Shown: positions 38,862 through 47,597 of the stretch, one piece after another
Layout of the letters: each line of letters opens with the position of its first letter
Position numbering within the stretch: position 1 is the stretch's first letter
Assembly: GCA_964619955.1 (NCBI GenBank)
Contig: CAZUJF010000001.1
Location: 248,001-312,000, forward strand
Source of the DNA: JACQFK01 sp964619955
GTDB lineage: Bacteria > Planctomycetota > MHYJ01 > JACPRB01
Direction of reading: 5' to 3'
Length of the DNA: 64,000 bases
Made by a program: the position numbers and the translations under genes
The notes under the pieces: model-generated
The model's input: the letters and a program-made list of their open reading frames with translations, nothing else
Database searches by the model: none
Told to the model about the DNA's origin: nothing

Positions 38862-40067
38862 TCAAGGGCCCGAGGCTTCGAGCAGGCGGCTGAGGCGCTG
38901 CCCGTCGTGGCTGGTGTGTTCCAGGATGTAGAGGCGACCGTCCTTCTGGCAGATGTCGATGGGCCGGCGCAGGTCCGCCAGGAACGTTTCGATGCGCGCC
39001 CCCAGACCGTCCGGGGTCTCCTGAAGGCGGATGTGGACCACGTCGAAGCCCACCTTGGTTTTCCCCAGGAAGTTGCCGAAGCGGCAGAGGAAGAACCCGT
39101 TGTTGTAGCGCTCCGGGAGCGTGCCCTTCCGGTAGAAGGTCATCCCGCAGGGCGCCGAATGCGGGTGGAACGTGTACTCGGGGCCGGGAAGGCCCTTCGC
39201 GTCCGGCCCGAGATTGATCACGGGCTTCTCCACGACCAGGTCCGCGGGACCGACCGCGGCGTCCGGGTACATCGGCGCCGCCAGGTTTCCGAAGCGGTAG
39301 GGGAAGCCGTAGTGTCTCCCCGGGCGGAGCCAGTTCAACTCCTCGGGATGATCGGCGTCGGGCCCGTGCTCGCTTGCCAGGAGCCGGCCCTGCTCGTCCC
39401 AGTCGAACCCGAAGGGGTTCCGGAGGCCCCGGCAGTAGATCTCGATCTTGGGCGGCGCCTGGGCCGGATCCAGCTTCATCAGGACGGCCGTGACGCCGGT
39501 CTCTCCATTGGGGTCCAGCGTCGCATCCTTGCCCTTCTCGCCGTGATCGGTCCGGGACCCCACGCCGAGATAGATCATTCCGTCGGGACCCGTGGTGATG
39601 TGGCAGGCCCCGTGGTTGAAGGGGCCGACGCCCCAGGGATGCTGGAACGTCAGCCATTCGGAGACCTTCTCCGGGATGCCGTCGCCGTCCGCATCCTCCA
39701 GGCGGTAGACGACCACGTGAGCCCCCTGCGGCCGCTCCGTCGCGTGGCGCTCGTTGGCGACGACGTAGGCGCGTCCCGCGGCGTCCAGGTGAAAGCCCAG
39801 GACCTGGATGAACTTGGCCCCGGACTTCCGCATCCACTTCGGGCCCTCGAGCGCGAGGGTCTTGGCGGAGGCGGCCGCGTCCACGACCCAGAGGTCGCCG
39901 TTGCTGTAGAGCACGTGGAGGCGGCCCGTCTTCGGATGCGCCTGCACCCGCACGGGCTGCCGGTCCGCATCGGCGGGACCGAGGGCGACCACTTCGCGGA
40001 CTTTGACTCCTTCCGGAGCCGTCGGAAGCCCCTGCAGCGCGAGGACGCAGGCGAGGACGGTCAGCAT
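38862..40067 (-). CDS. Secreted sorbosone/glucose dehydrogenase-like beta-propeller
   Basis: The 401-residue protein has a signal peptide (MLTVLACVLALQG) and a single six-blade propeller of the GSDH/PQQ-dependent sugar dehydrogenase type, with the conserved segments GLRNPFGFDWDEQGRL and SEHGPDADHPEELNW. It lacks the HEAT and CxxCH modules of its larger relatives in this window. Cofactor (PQQ or none) cannot be told from sequence. It starts 3 bases after the small beta-sandwich gene, so the two are co-translated. Confidence 0.85.
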   Translation of the reverse strand: MLTVLACVLALQGLPTAPEGVKVREVVALGPADADRQPVRVQAHPKTGRLHVLYSNGDLWVVDAAASAKTLALEGPKWMRKSGAKFIQVLGFHLDAAGRAYVVANERHATERPQGAHVVVYRLEDADGDGIPEKVSEWLTFQHPWGVGPFNHGACHITTGPDGMIYLGVGSRTDHGEKGKDATLDPNGETGVTAVLMKLDPAQAPPKIEIYCRGLRNPFGFDWDEQGRLLASEHGPDADHPEELNWLRPGRHYGFPYRFGNLAAPMYPDAAVGPADLVVEKPVINLGPDAKGLPGPEYTFHPHSAPCGMTFYRKGTLPERYNNGFFLCRFGNFLGKTKVGFDVVHIRLQETPDGLGARIETFLADLRRPIDICQKDGRLYILEHTSHDGQRLSRLLEASGP

Positions 40068-40070
40068 GTC

Positions 40071-40667
40071 TTATTGCGGCGCGAGGGCGATCTTGAGGCC
40101 CGTGACGCCCTTGCCGTCCTTGGTGAAACGCGCGCAGCCCTGCCAGTTGTTCTTTTCGTTGATGACCTTCATCAGGAGGATGTTGCAGCCCTTGGCCAGC
40201 GTGACGTCGACCACGTCCTGGTCCTGCTCCAGCGTGCGGCCCTGGTCGAACTTGACCGCGAGCTTCCCGTTGAGCCAGACCTTGCATTCGTCGTTGGAGC
40301 CGATGGCGAGCTTGAGCTTCATCTCGGCGTCGGCGATGACGTAGGCCGCCGCGTACCCGGCGACGTCCTCGCCGCGGTCGGCGCCGAAGGACTCGCGGAA
40401 GTCGATGAAGTAATCCGCGGTCTTGTGGTTCTTCCAGGTGAGTTCCTTGCCGCCGGCCTTGGACTTGTCGCCCGCCTTGGGCTTGAGCGCCGCCTCGCCG
40501 GCGACCTGCTCCTTGTCCAGTTCCGTCGCCCCGGCCTCCTCCTCGATGGCGATGGGCGCGAGCACCACCCAGTTGCGGATGAACCCGTCCTTGTCGGGCG
40601 CGAAGGAATCCTGCGCGGGGGCCGCGGCCATCAGGATCGCCGCGAGGCCGGTGATGAGCTGCTTCAT
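40071..40667 (-). CDS. Secreted beta-sandwich protein, carbohydrate-binding-like
   Basis: The 198-residue protein has a signal peptide (MKQLITGLAAILMAAAPAQ) and a single beta domain containing the segment DECKVWLNGKLAV, then LAKGCNILLMKVINEKNNW. This pattern is shared by jelly-roll domains often fused to planctomycete hydrolases and propellers. A Lys/Ala/Gly-rich insertion lies near 60-75. It is likely a binding or partner subunit of the propeller encoded 3 bases downstream. Function is not established. Confidence 0.72.
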   Translation of the reverse strand: MKQLITGLAAILMAAAPAQDSFAPDKDGFIRNWVVLAPIAIEEEAGATELDKEQVAGEAALKPKAGDKSKAGGKELTWKNHKTADYFIDFRESFGADRGEDVAGYAAAYVIADAEMKLKLAIGSNDECKVWLNGKLAVKFDQGRTLEQDQDVVDVTLAKGCNILLMKVINEKNNWQGCARFTKDGKGVTGLKIALAPQ

Positions 40668-40758
40668 ATCGTTCCTTTCATCGACTCCGGACTATAACCG
40701 CGGAGGGGTTGGAAGTAACGGAAACATGCATGAACGCAGGATCGTATATTAGCCACGC

Positions 40759-42876
40759 ATGAGCCTCTGCCTGCTGCCCCTGCTTCTGGCGGTGCTTTCC
40801 CAGGAGAAGATCGATGCCGGCGGGAAGGGGGCCGACATGGACTACGGGCCCTTCCTGTCGTCCAGCGTCGCGCGCGGAAAGTACAAGACCGATGCCGAAC
40901 TGCTGAGCGCCAAGGCGATCAGCATCCGGGTCGGCCCGCAGGCGACCTATTGTTTCGATCCGGACCTGCTGCGTCCGGCCGGCGCCTGGACGAACGGATT
41001 CCTCAATCTCGCGAACACCCACCTCACCAGCTACAAGGGAAGTCTCCCGCCGTCGGTGCCGGGGGATCTGCTGTTCGGCACGCCGGTCGGAGCGGGCTGG
41101 AGGATGGACGGCCGGCTCGCGGATCCCCGGGAGCCGAAGTTCGGCCCGCTCCCCGCCGCGCTGGGCCGCTACGAAGGGCTCTTCGTGAACGGCGACCGGG
41201 TCGTGCTCTCGTACACCGTGCGCGGCTGCCCGGTCCTGGAACTTCCCGGTTTCAGCGACGGGGCGCTCAGCCGGACCTTCCGCCTCGGGCCTTCCACGGA
41301 GCCGCTCCGGCTGGTTCTGGCGCCCGAAGGGACGACCGTGAACGCGACCCGGGGATACGTCCGGGAGCGCTGGCAGGGCCTGGAGGTCCTCAGCCTGCCG
41401 CCCCTCGGGAAGTCGGTGCTCTTCCAGGTCCGCTACTCCGCCGGTGAGGTCCCGGATCCTCTGGACCCCGCCTCCCTCGTCAAAGGAGGGCCCTTGCGCT
41501 GGAAGGAAGCCCAGATCACCGCGGGAATCCCCGGCAAGGGCGACGCCCCCTACGTCGTCGACACGCTCACGCCCCCGGAGAAGAACCCCTGGAATGCCTG
41601 GCTCCGCTTCACCGGCCTGGACTTCTTCAGCGACGGGCGCGCCGCGCTGAGCACCTGGAACGGCGACGTCTGGATCGTGTCGGGGATCGACGCCTCGCTC
41701 GCGCGCCTGGAATGGCGGCGCTTCGCCGCGGGTTTGTACGAGCCGCTCGGATTGCGCATCGTCGACGACGTGGTTCACGTCCTCGGACGCGACCAGATCA
41801 CGCGCCTGAGGGACCTGAACGGCGACGGCGAAGCGGACTACTACGAGAACTTCTGGAACGGCCTCGTCACGGTCGGCAATTACCACGCGTTCGCGTTCGA
41901 GCTGCAGTCCGACTCCAAAGGGAACTTCTACTGCACCGTCGACGGTCAGCGGGTGGATCCGGACGTCCCGCTGCACGGCTGCCTCGTGCGGATCGCGCCG
42001 GACGGCCGCAGCCACGAGATCGTCGCGCGGGGACTGCGCGCCCCGAACGGCATGTCCGTCGGTCCGAACGACGAGATCACCGTCGCGGACAATCAAGGCA
42101 ACTGGATCCCGTCCAGCCGCGTCAACCTGGTCAAACCCGGCGGATTTTACGGCTACGTCCCGCACGCCGGCGCTGCCGAAGCCCCCAAGGTCCAGGATCC
42201 GCCGTTGTGCTGGCTCCCCATGGGCTGGGATAACTCCAGCGGCGGCCAGATCTGGGTGACGAGCGACCAATGGGGCCCCCTGAAAGGCGGGCTTCTGCAC
42301 ACCTCTTACGGGACGGGTTCGCTCTTCCTGCTGCCGCATGAAGTGGTCGACGGCGTCCCCCAAGGCGGCGCCGTCAAGTTCGGACTTTCGTTCGCTTCCG
42401 GAATGATGCGCGGCCGCTTCCATCCCAAGGACGGCCAGTTGTACCTCGCCGGGCTCAAAGGCTGGCAGACGACGGGCGTGAAAGACGCCGCCCTGCAGCG
42501 CGTCCGCTACACGGGCAAACCCGTGGCGATGCTCAAGGGGCTGCACGTGACGAAGAGCGGCCTGGAATTGACGTTCACGGCGCCGCTGGACCCGGAAACG
42601 GCCACGGCTGTCGACAGCTGGGGCGTCCTGCAGTGGAACTATCTCTGGTCGGAGAAGTACGGTTCCGCGGATTTCTCGGTCGAGAATCCCAAGAAGCAGG
42701 TGCGCGACAGCGTCGAGCTCAAAGCGCTCACGCTCTCCCCGGACGGCCGCACGCTGTCGTTCGAGATCCCGGGCCTGCGCCCCGTGATGCAGATGCAGGT
42801 GAAGGGGCGGATCCGCACGGCCGCGGGCGCGCCGCTGCCGGTCGAGGCCCACCTCACCATCAACCGCATCCCTTAA
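40759..42876 (+). CDS. Secreted DUF6797/sorbosone-dehydrogenase-like beta-propeller protein, copy 3
   Basis: This 705-residue paralogue matches the two tandem copies at 18778 and 20945: signal peptide (MSLCLLPLLLAVLS), MDYGPFLSS domain, WNGDVWIVSGID blade, DLNGDGEADYYENF calcium-like loop and the C-terminal PGLRPVMQMQVK segment. Again there is no CxxCH. A -10-like TATATT at 40745-40750 leaves only an 8-base leader, so translation may start nearly leaderless. Its TAA stop shares a TTAA with the convergent amidohydrolase. Confidence 0.85.
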   Translation: MSLCLLPLLLAVLSQEKIDAGGKGADMDYGPFLSSSVARGKYKTDAELLSAKAISIRVGPQATYCFDPDLLRPAGAWTNGFLNLANTHLTSYKGSLPPSVPGDLLFGTPVGAGWRMDGRLADPREPKFGPLPAALGRYEGLFVNGDRVVLSYTVRGCPVLELPGFSDGALSRTFRLGPSTEPLRLVLAPEGTTVNATRGYVRERWQGLEVLSLPPLGKSVLFQVRYSAGEVPDPLDPASLVKGGPLRWKEAQITAGIPGKGDAPYVVDTLTPPEKNPWNAWLRFTGLDFFSDGRAALSTWNGDVWIVSGIDASLARLEWRRFAAGLYEPLGLRIVDDVVHVLGRDQITRLRDLNGDGEADYYENFWNGLVTVGNYHAFAFELQSDSKGNFYCTVDGQRVDPDVPLHGCLVRIAPDGRSHEIVARGLRAPNGMSVGPNDEITVADNQGNWIPSSRVNLVKPGGFYGYVPHAGAAEAPKVQDPPLCWLPMGWDNSSGGQIWVTSDQWGPLKGGLLHTSYGTGSLFLLPHEVVDGVPQGGAVKFGLSFASGMMRGRFHPKDGQLYLAGLKGWQTTGVKDAALQRVRYTGKPVAMLKGLHVTKSGLELTFTAPLDPETATAVDSWGVLQWNYLWSEKYGSADFSVENPKKQVRDSVELKALTLSPDGRTLSFEIPGLRPVMQMQVKGRIRTAAGAPLPVEAHLTINRIP

Positions 42877-44633
42877 CGGGCGCGCGGCAGTTCCCAGACC
42901 AGCCGGCCGCCGACGAAGGTCGCGAGCGCCATCGTCTGCGGGATCGCGTCCACCGGGCAGGTCAGGATGTCCTGGTCGATGAGCGCGAAATCCGCCGTTT
43001 TGCCGGCCTCGATCGAGCCCTTCCACGCCTCCTCGTGATGCAGGTACGCGTTGTTGATCGTGTAGAGGCGGAGGGCCTCCTCGCGCGTGAGGATCTGCTC
43101 GGGGTTCGGACGCGGCCCGCCCTCCGTGGCGCGGGTCAGCGTCACCCACATCGCGAGCCAGGGATCCCAGGGATTGGTGGACGCGGCGGGATCCGTGCGG
43201 ATCATGTGGTCGCTGCCGCCGCCGATCACGGTGTACTTCAGCCAGGATTTGTAGGGCTGGAACCAAGCCATGCGCGCCGGTCCGAGCATCTTGAGCAGGG
43301 CGGCGCCGTCCTTGTAGAGCCAGGCGGGCTGCACGTCCGCCACGACGCCCAGGTCGCGGCAGCGCTCCAGATTGCGCTGCGAGGGGAAATTGGCGTGGGT
43401 GATGGTCCAGCGCCGCTCCCGGATGGGCGTCTTCGCGTTCACGTCCGCGTAGGCGTCGAGCAGCACGTCCATCGCGGCCTCGCCGGCGGTGTGCGCCGTC
43501 ATCTGCCAGCCGCGCTTCGCGGCCTCCTCCAGCACCACGCGCAGCTGCGCGGGTTCGATGAAGAGCAGGCCGTGGTAGTCGTCCTCCACGACCTGGTAGA
43601 TCGGCCCCTTGGGCCACGGTTCGCGCATGTACGCGCTGCCGTTGAGCATGCCGCCGTCCATGAAGAGCTTGATGGGGCCGACGCGGATCCATTCATCGCC
43701 GGCCCCGCTGGGCCCGCCGCGCCGGTCGGCCCCGGGCATGGCGTCCAGGCGCCGGGCGACGTCCTCGCGGCTCCCCTTGGGGTCGAAGGCGGGGGAGACC
43801 GTGATGCGCATCGAGAGCTCGCCGGCTTTCTGCAGGGACAGGAAGAGATCGAACGCCTCGCGGGGGGTGCTCCGGTCCGCCACGCTCGTGATCCCGAAGC
43901 GGTGGTAGAGGGAGAGCAGGCGCTGGAGGCCGGCGCGTTTCGCCTCGGCGCCCACGGGCCCGCTGATCGGCGGAACGCCCTTCAGGAGCCCCAGCGCCGA
44001 CGAGCCGCGAAGCATCCCCGTCGGTTCGCCGCCGGCCGGATCCTTCACGACGATCCCGCCCGGAGGATTCGCGGTGGCCCGGGTGATCCCGGACACCTCG
44101 AGCGCCTTCGAGTTGACGACGCCCGTGGGTCCGGCCTGATACAGCACCGGATGCCGCGACGTGCAGGCATCCAGTTCGGCTTTCGTCGGAAAGCGGCCGT
44201 CCCGGAGCCGCGTGGGAAAGGCGTAGGGGACGACGATCCAGGCGCCATCGGGGCCCGCCGCGGCCTTCGCCTTGATGAAGTCGTAGGCGGCCTGGAGGCT
44301 TTCGAAGGGGGGCAGCGGGCCCGCCAGTTCGCTCGTCGCAGCGCCCACGAGATGGACGTGGCTGTCGTAGAGGCCCGGGATGAGGACCTTGCCGTCGCCG
44401 TCGTACAGCTTCGTCCCGGCGCCGGACCAGCGGGCGAAGACATCGGCGTCCTCCCCGACCGCGACGATGCGTCCGTTCTTGACCGCCACGGCCTCGGCGA
44501 TGCTCGAGGCGGCATCCAAGGTGATGATCTTGGCGTGGTGGATGATGAGGTCGGCCGTGCCCGAGGGGGCGGGCGCGGCGGCGCAGCCCGGCAGGAGGAG
44601 CAGCAGCCCCGCAGCGAACGAGCGAAGAGCCAT
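42873..44633 (-). CDS. Amidohydrolase family lipoprotein (YtcJ-like)
   Basis: The 586-residue protein starts at the ATG 44633, with TTAGGAG upstream, and has a lipoprotein signal ending LLLLPGC (C17). It has the amidohydrolase metal site beginning H92-x-H94 (DSHVHL), a central carboxylate/lysine-type region and the GGGSDHMIRT segment typical of the YtcJ/DUF6282-like amidohydrolase_3 group. It would cleave C-N bonds of amides or cyclic amides outside the cytoplasm. It is the last gene of the long minus-strand run, 10 bases after the preceding gene. Confidence 0.9.
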   Translation of the reverse strand: MALRSFAAGLLLLLPGCAAAPAPSGTADLIIHHAKIITLDAASSIAEAVAVKNGRIVAVGEDADVFARWSGAGTKLYDGDGKVLIPGLYDSHVHLVGAATSELAGPLPPFESLQAAYDFIKAKAAAGPDGAWIVVPYAFPTRLRDGRFPTKAELDACTSRHPVLYQAGPTGVVNSKALEVSGITRATANPPGGIVVKDPAGGEPTGMLRGSSALGLLKGVPPISGPVGAEAKRAGLQRLLSLYHRFGITSVADRSTPREAFDLFLSLQKAGELSMRITVSPAFDPKGSREDVARRLDAMPGADRRGGPSGAGDEWIRVGPIKLFMDGGMLNGSAYMREPWPKGPIYQVVEDDYHGLLFIEPAQLRVVLEEAAKRGWQMTAHTAGEAAMDVLLDAYADVNAKTPIRERRWTITHANFPSQRNLERCRDLGVVADVQPAWLYKDGAALLKMLGPARMAWFQPYKSWLKYTVIGGGSDHMIRTDPAASTNPWDPWLAMWVTLTRATEGGPRPNPEQILTREEALRLYTINNAYLHHEEAWKGSIEAGKTADFALIDQDILTCPVDAIPQTMALATFVGGRLVWELPRAR

Positions 44634-44643
44634 GATCGGTCTC

Positions 44644-47556
44644 CTAACGTTTCTCAAGTTCATCCATCAGTTCCCGGGCCCGCCGGTCGTTGGGGTTCAG
44701 GGCGAGCGCCTGGCGGCATTCGGCGCGCGCCTCCTCGAGGCGCGTCAGGCGCCAGAGACAGACGGCCTTCTGCACGCGATGGATCGCCGACTCGGGATCG
44801 AGGGCGATGACGCCCTCCCAGGCCCGCAACGCCTCCAGATAACGCTCGGCGGCCTGCCAGGAGCGCGCGATGCCGATGGCTGCCTTGAGGGATCGGGGGT
44901 CCAGCGCCAGCGCCTTCTCGAATTCCAAGCGGGCATCGTCCACGTGCCTGGCCTGGAACGCCAATTCGGCGAGATTGAGGCGGGCGTCCTTGTAGGGCGC
45001 GGCGCCGGCGGGGATGGCGTTGAAATGCGCCCGGGCGGCGGCGTGATCGCCCTGGCGGAGGGCGGCCACACCCCGGTCGAAGACGGATTCCGCCAGGAAA
45101 TCCAGGAAGATTCGCGTTCGGGGATCCCAGATGAGGTCGGCGGGGAGCCCGCGCAGAGCGGCGAGCGGATCGGCGCCGTGTTTCTGGACGGCGCGCGCGA
45201 CCGCCTCCCGCAACTCCCGGGGCCGGGCCGCCTCCGGCGGGAGTCCCGGGCTGCCGCGGAGCGGCTGCAGCCAGGCGAGGATTTCGGGACGGGTGTCGCG
45301 GCCCAGCGAGCGCGGCGCGCTGTATTCGACGAAGCAGCGATCGTCGGTGACCAGCGGTCCGGGTCCCACGGCCGCACGGCAGGCGGCGGCGTCGGCTACG
45401 AGCGCGCCGAAGAGGGCGCTGCCGTCGGCGGCGTAGTCACGGAACGAGCGCAGGCGTCCGAGGCGCGGTGTGAGAGGCGCGGCGGAGAGCGGAAGCGGTT
45501 CCTTGCCGCCGATGAGGACGTAGTCGTGCCCCGGGAAGATCTCCCAAAGCCAGCCGTGGGGGAAGACTTCGAAGAAGGTCCGGATCAGCGCGCGGAAGTC
45601 GGACTCGGAGAGCCAGTAGGCATGGATCCACTGGCCCATGACGCCGCCCGGATTGAGACGCGCGGCCGCCTCGCGGAAGAAGTCCGCGGTGAAGAGGTTG
45701 GCCATCCCGCTGACCCAGAGGTTCGAAGGCTGCGAGACTATGACGTCATAGGTCTGGCGGCCGAAGAGCAACGCGTTGCGGCCGTCGCCCATGATGAGGC
45801 GGACGCGGGGATCCTCGAGGACCCGCCCGGTTTCCTCGCGGAAGTGTTCGGCGCCTTTGCGGACGGCCGGGGATATTTCGACGCAGTCGATCCGCTTCAG
45901 GGGATGCTCCGCCATCGCGGCCAGCGTGAGGCCGGCGCCCAGCCCGATGCAGAGCGCGTCCTGTGGGGCGGGATGCTGCAGCAGCGGCAGATGTCCCACG
46001 TAGAGCATGTTGGCGCGATCCGAGGGCCCGGTGGAGGCGTCGGTCTTTCCGTTGACGCGCATCGTCAGCATGCCGTTCTGCTGGCGATGGAGGGTGGTGA
46101 GGCCGTACGAGTCGCTGTAACTCGCGAGGAGGGTGGTGTCCTCCTCCAGGTATTCGCGCAGCGACTGCTGGCGGCTCTCGGCGCTGCGGAGATCGGCGGC
46201 GCCGTAGAGGAAGGCGCCGCTGGCGGCGATCTTCGGGTTCCAGCCGGGGATCAGCAGCGCGAGCCCCGCGAGACCGAGCAGACTCAGCGAGGAAGGGACG
46301 GGGCGCCCCCAGGCGACGGCGGCGGCCCCTGCATTGACGAGGGCGGCGAGTTTGATCGAGGGGGCGAGGCCGAGCTGCGGGACCAGGAGGAAGGTCCCGG
46401 CCAGCGACCCTGCAATGGAGCCCAGCGTGTTGGCCGTGTAGACACCGCCGACGGCGCGCCCGAGCGGGGCGCCGGCAGCCGAGGCGAGGCGGATGGCGAC
46501 GGGAAATACAGCACCCAGGAAGAGCGACGGAAGCAGGACGAAGCCCCCGATGAAGCGGGCCTGCATCCAGAGCAAGCCTTCGTAATCGCCCTTGCGTCCC
46601 GCCATGCTCCGGGCCACCTCGAGCGGCAGATCCCCCAGCAGCGGCAGCAGGAGCAGGGCCGATGCGGCGGCGCCGATCTGGCAGAGGGCCAGGGTCTGGC
46701 GCGGTCCGCCTCGCGAGGCGAGATAGCGGGCGGAGAGCGCCGCCCCCAGGGCGAGGCCGAAGATGAACACGGAGAGGATCAGCGTGAAGGCGTGCACCGT
46801 CGAGCCCAGGGCGAGAACCAGGGACCGCGTCCAGGCGATCTCGTAGACGAGCGCGGCAAAGCCCGACAGCGCGGCGACGCCCAGCGGCAGCAGGGGCAGG
46901 GGGCCGGTCGGGGCGGCTGGGGCCTGTTCAGTTCCCGCCTGCTGCCGGCGCGCCAAGAGAACGGACAGGATCGCGATGAGGATGTTCAAGGCGGCCGAGA
47001 GGAGGATCGTCGTGGAGATCCCCAGATGCGGGATGAGGAAGAACCCGGCGCCGAGGGTGCCGGCCACGCCGCCGAATGTGTTGACCGCGTACGCGCGACC
47101 GGCCTGGAGTCCCGCGACTTCCCTGGACGTGCTCAGGAATCGCGCCAGGACGGGGAGCGTGGCGCCCATCAGCGTGGTGGGAACGAGCAGCACCAGGGAG
47201 ACCAGCAGGACCCGGCCGCCCGCATAGAGGACGCCGCCTCCGCCGCCGGCATTCCACAAGGCGGCGAAGAGGGGTTCCAACGCGCTGAAAAGCGTCGGGA
47301 CCAGGAGGGCGGACAGCGCCACACCGGCCTCAAGAAGGCCGTAGAGCCGCAGCAGGGAGCCCCCGGAGCGGCGGTCGGCGGCGCGCCCGCCCCAGGCGCC
47401 TCCCAGGGCGAGACCGCCCATGAAGACGCCGACGACGGTGCCGATCGCGTGCGTCGTGTTGCCGAGCACCGTTCCCGCGCTGCGGATCCAGGCGACCTCG
47501 TACAGGAGGCCGCAGACGCCGGACACGAAGAAAAAGAGGAGCACCAAAGCGTGCAT
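44644..47556 (-). CDS. Membrane spermidine-synthase-like methyltransferase-fold protein with TPR tail
   Basis: The 970-residue protein joins three parts. Residues 1-430 hold two homologous membrane halves, each with a GLLYEVAWIRS / AALVYEIAWTRS signature. Residues about 450-720 are a spermidine-synthase-like SAM-fold domain with GLGAGLT and DCVEISP. About 790-965 is a TPR tail (EFEKALALDPRSL, REALNPNDRR-like units). This architecture recurs in PVC and delta-proteobacterial genomes; its substrate is unknown and polyamine synthesis by this form is not proven. It follows the giant fusion gene by 41 bp. Confidence 0.85.
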   Translation of the reverse strand: MHALVLLFFFVSGVCGLLYEVAWIRSAGTVLGNTTHAIGTVVGVFMGGLALGGAWGGRAADRRSGGSLLRLYGLLEAGVALSALLVPTLFSALEPLFAALWNAGGGGGVLYAGGRVLLVSLVLLVPTTLMGATLPVLARFLSTSREVAGLQAGRAYAVNTFGGVAGTLGAGFFLIPHLGISTTILLSAALNILIAILSVLLARRQQAGTEQAPAAPTGPLPLLPLGVAALSGFAALVYEIAWTRSLVLALGSTVHAFTLILSVFIFGLALGAALSARYLASRGGPRQTLALCQIGAAASALLLLPLLGDLPLEVARSMAGRKGDYEGLLWMQARFIGGFVLLPSLFLGAVFPVAIRLASAAGAPLGRAVGGVYTANTLGSIAGSLAGTFLLVPQLGLAPSIKLAALVNAGAAAVAWGRPVPSSLSLLGLAGLALLIPGWNPKIAASGAFLYGAADLRSAESRQQSLREYLEEDTTLLASYSDSYGLTTLHRQQNGMLTMRVNGKTDASTGPSDRANMLYVGHLPLLQHPAPQDALCIGLGAGLTLAAMAEHPLKRIDCVEISPAVRKGAEHFREETGRVLEDPRVRLIMGDGRNALLFGRQTYDVIVSQPSNLWVSGMANLFTADFFREAAARLNPGGVMGQWIHAYWLSESDFRALIRTFFEVFPHGWLWEIFPGHDYVLIGGKEPLPLSAAPLTPRLGRLRSFRDYAADGSALFGALVADAAACRAAVGPGPLVTDDRCFVEYSAPRSLGRDTRPEILAWLQPLRGSPGLPPEAARPRELREAVARAVQKHGADPLAALRGLPADLIWDPRTRIFLDFLAESVFDRGVAALRQGDHAAARAHFNAIPAGAAPYKDARLNLAELAFQARHVDDARLEFEKALALDPRSLKAAIGIARSWQAAERYLEALRAWEGVIALDPESAIHRVQKAVCLWRLTRLEEARAECRQALALNPNDRRARELMDELEKR

Positions 47557-47597
47557 CTTGATCGACCAGTCTACGATTCCTGCACGGGGGCCGGCGT

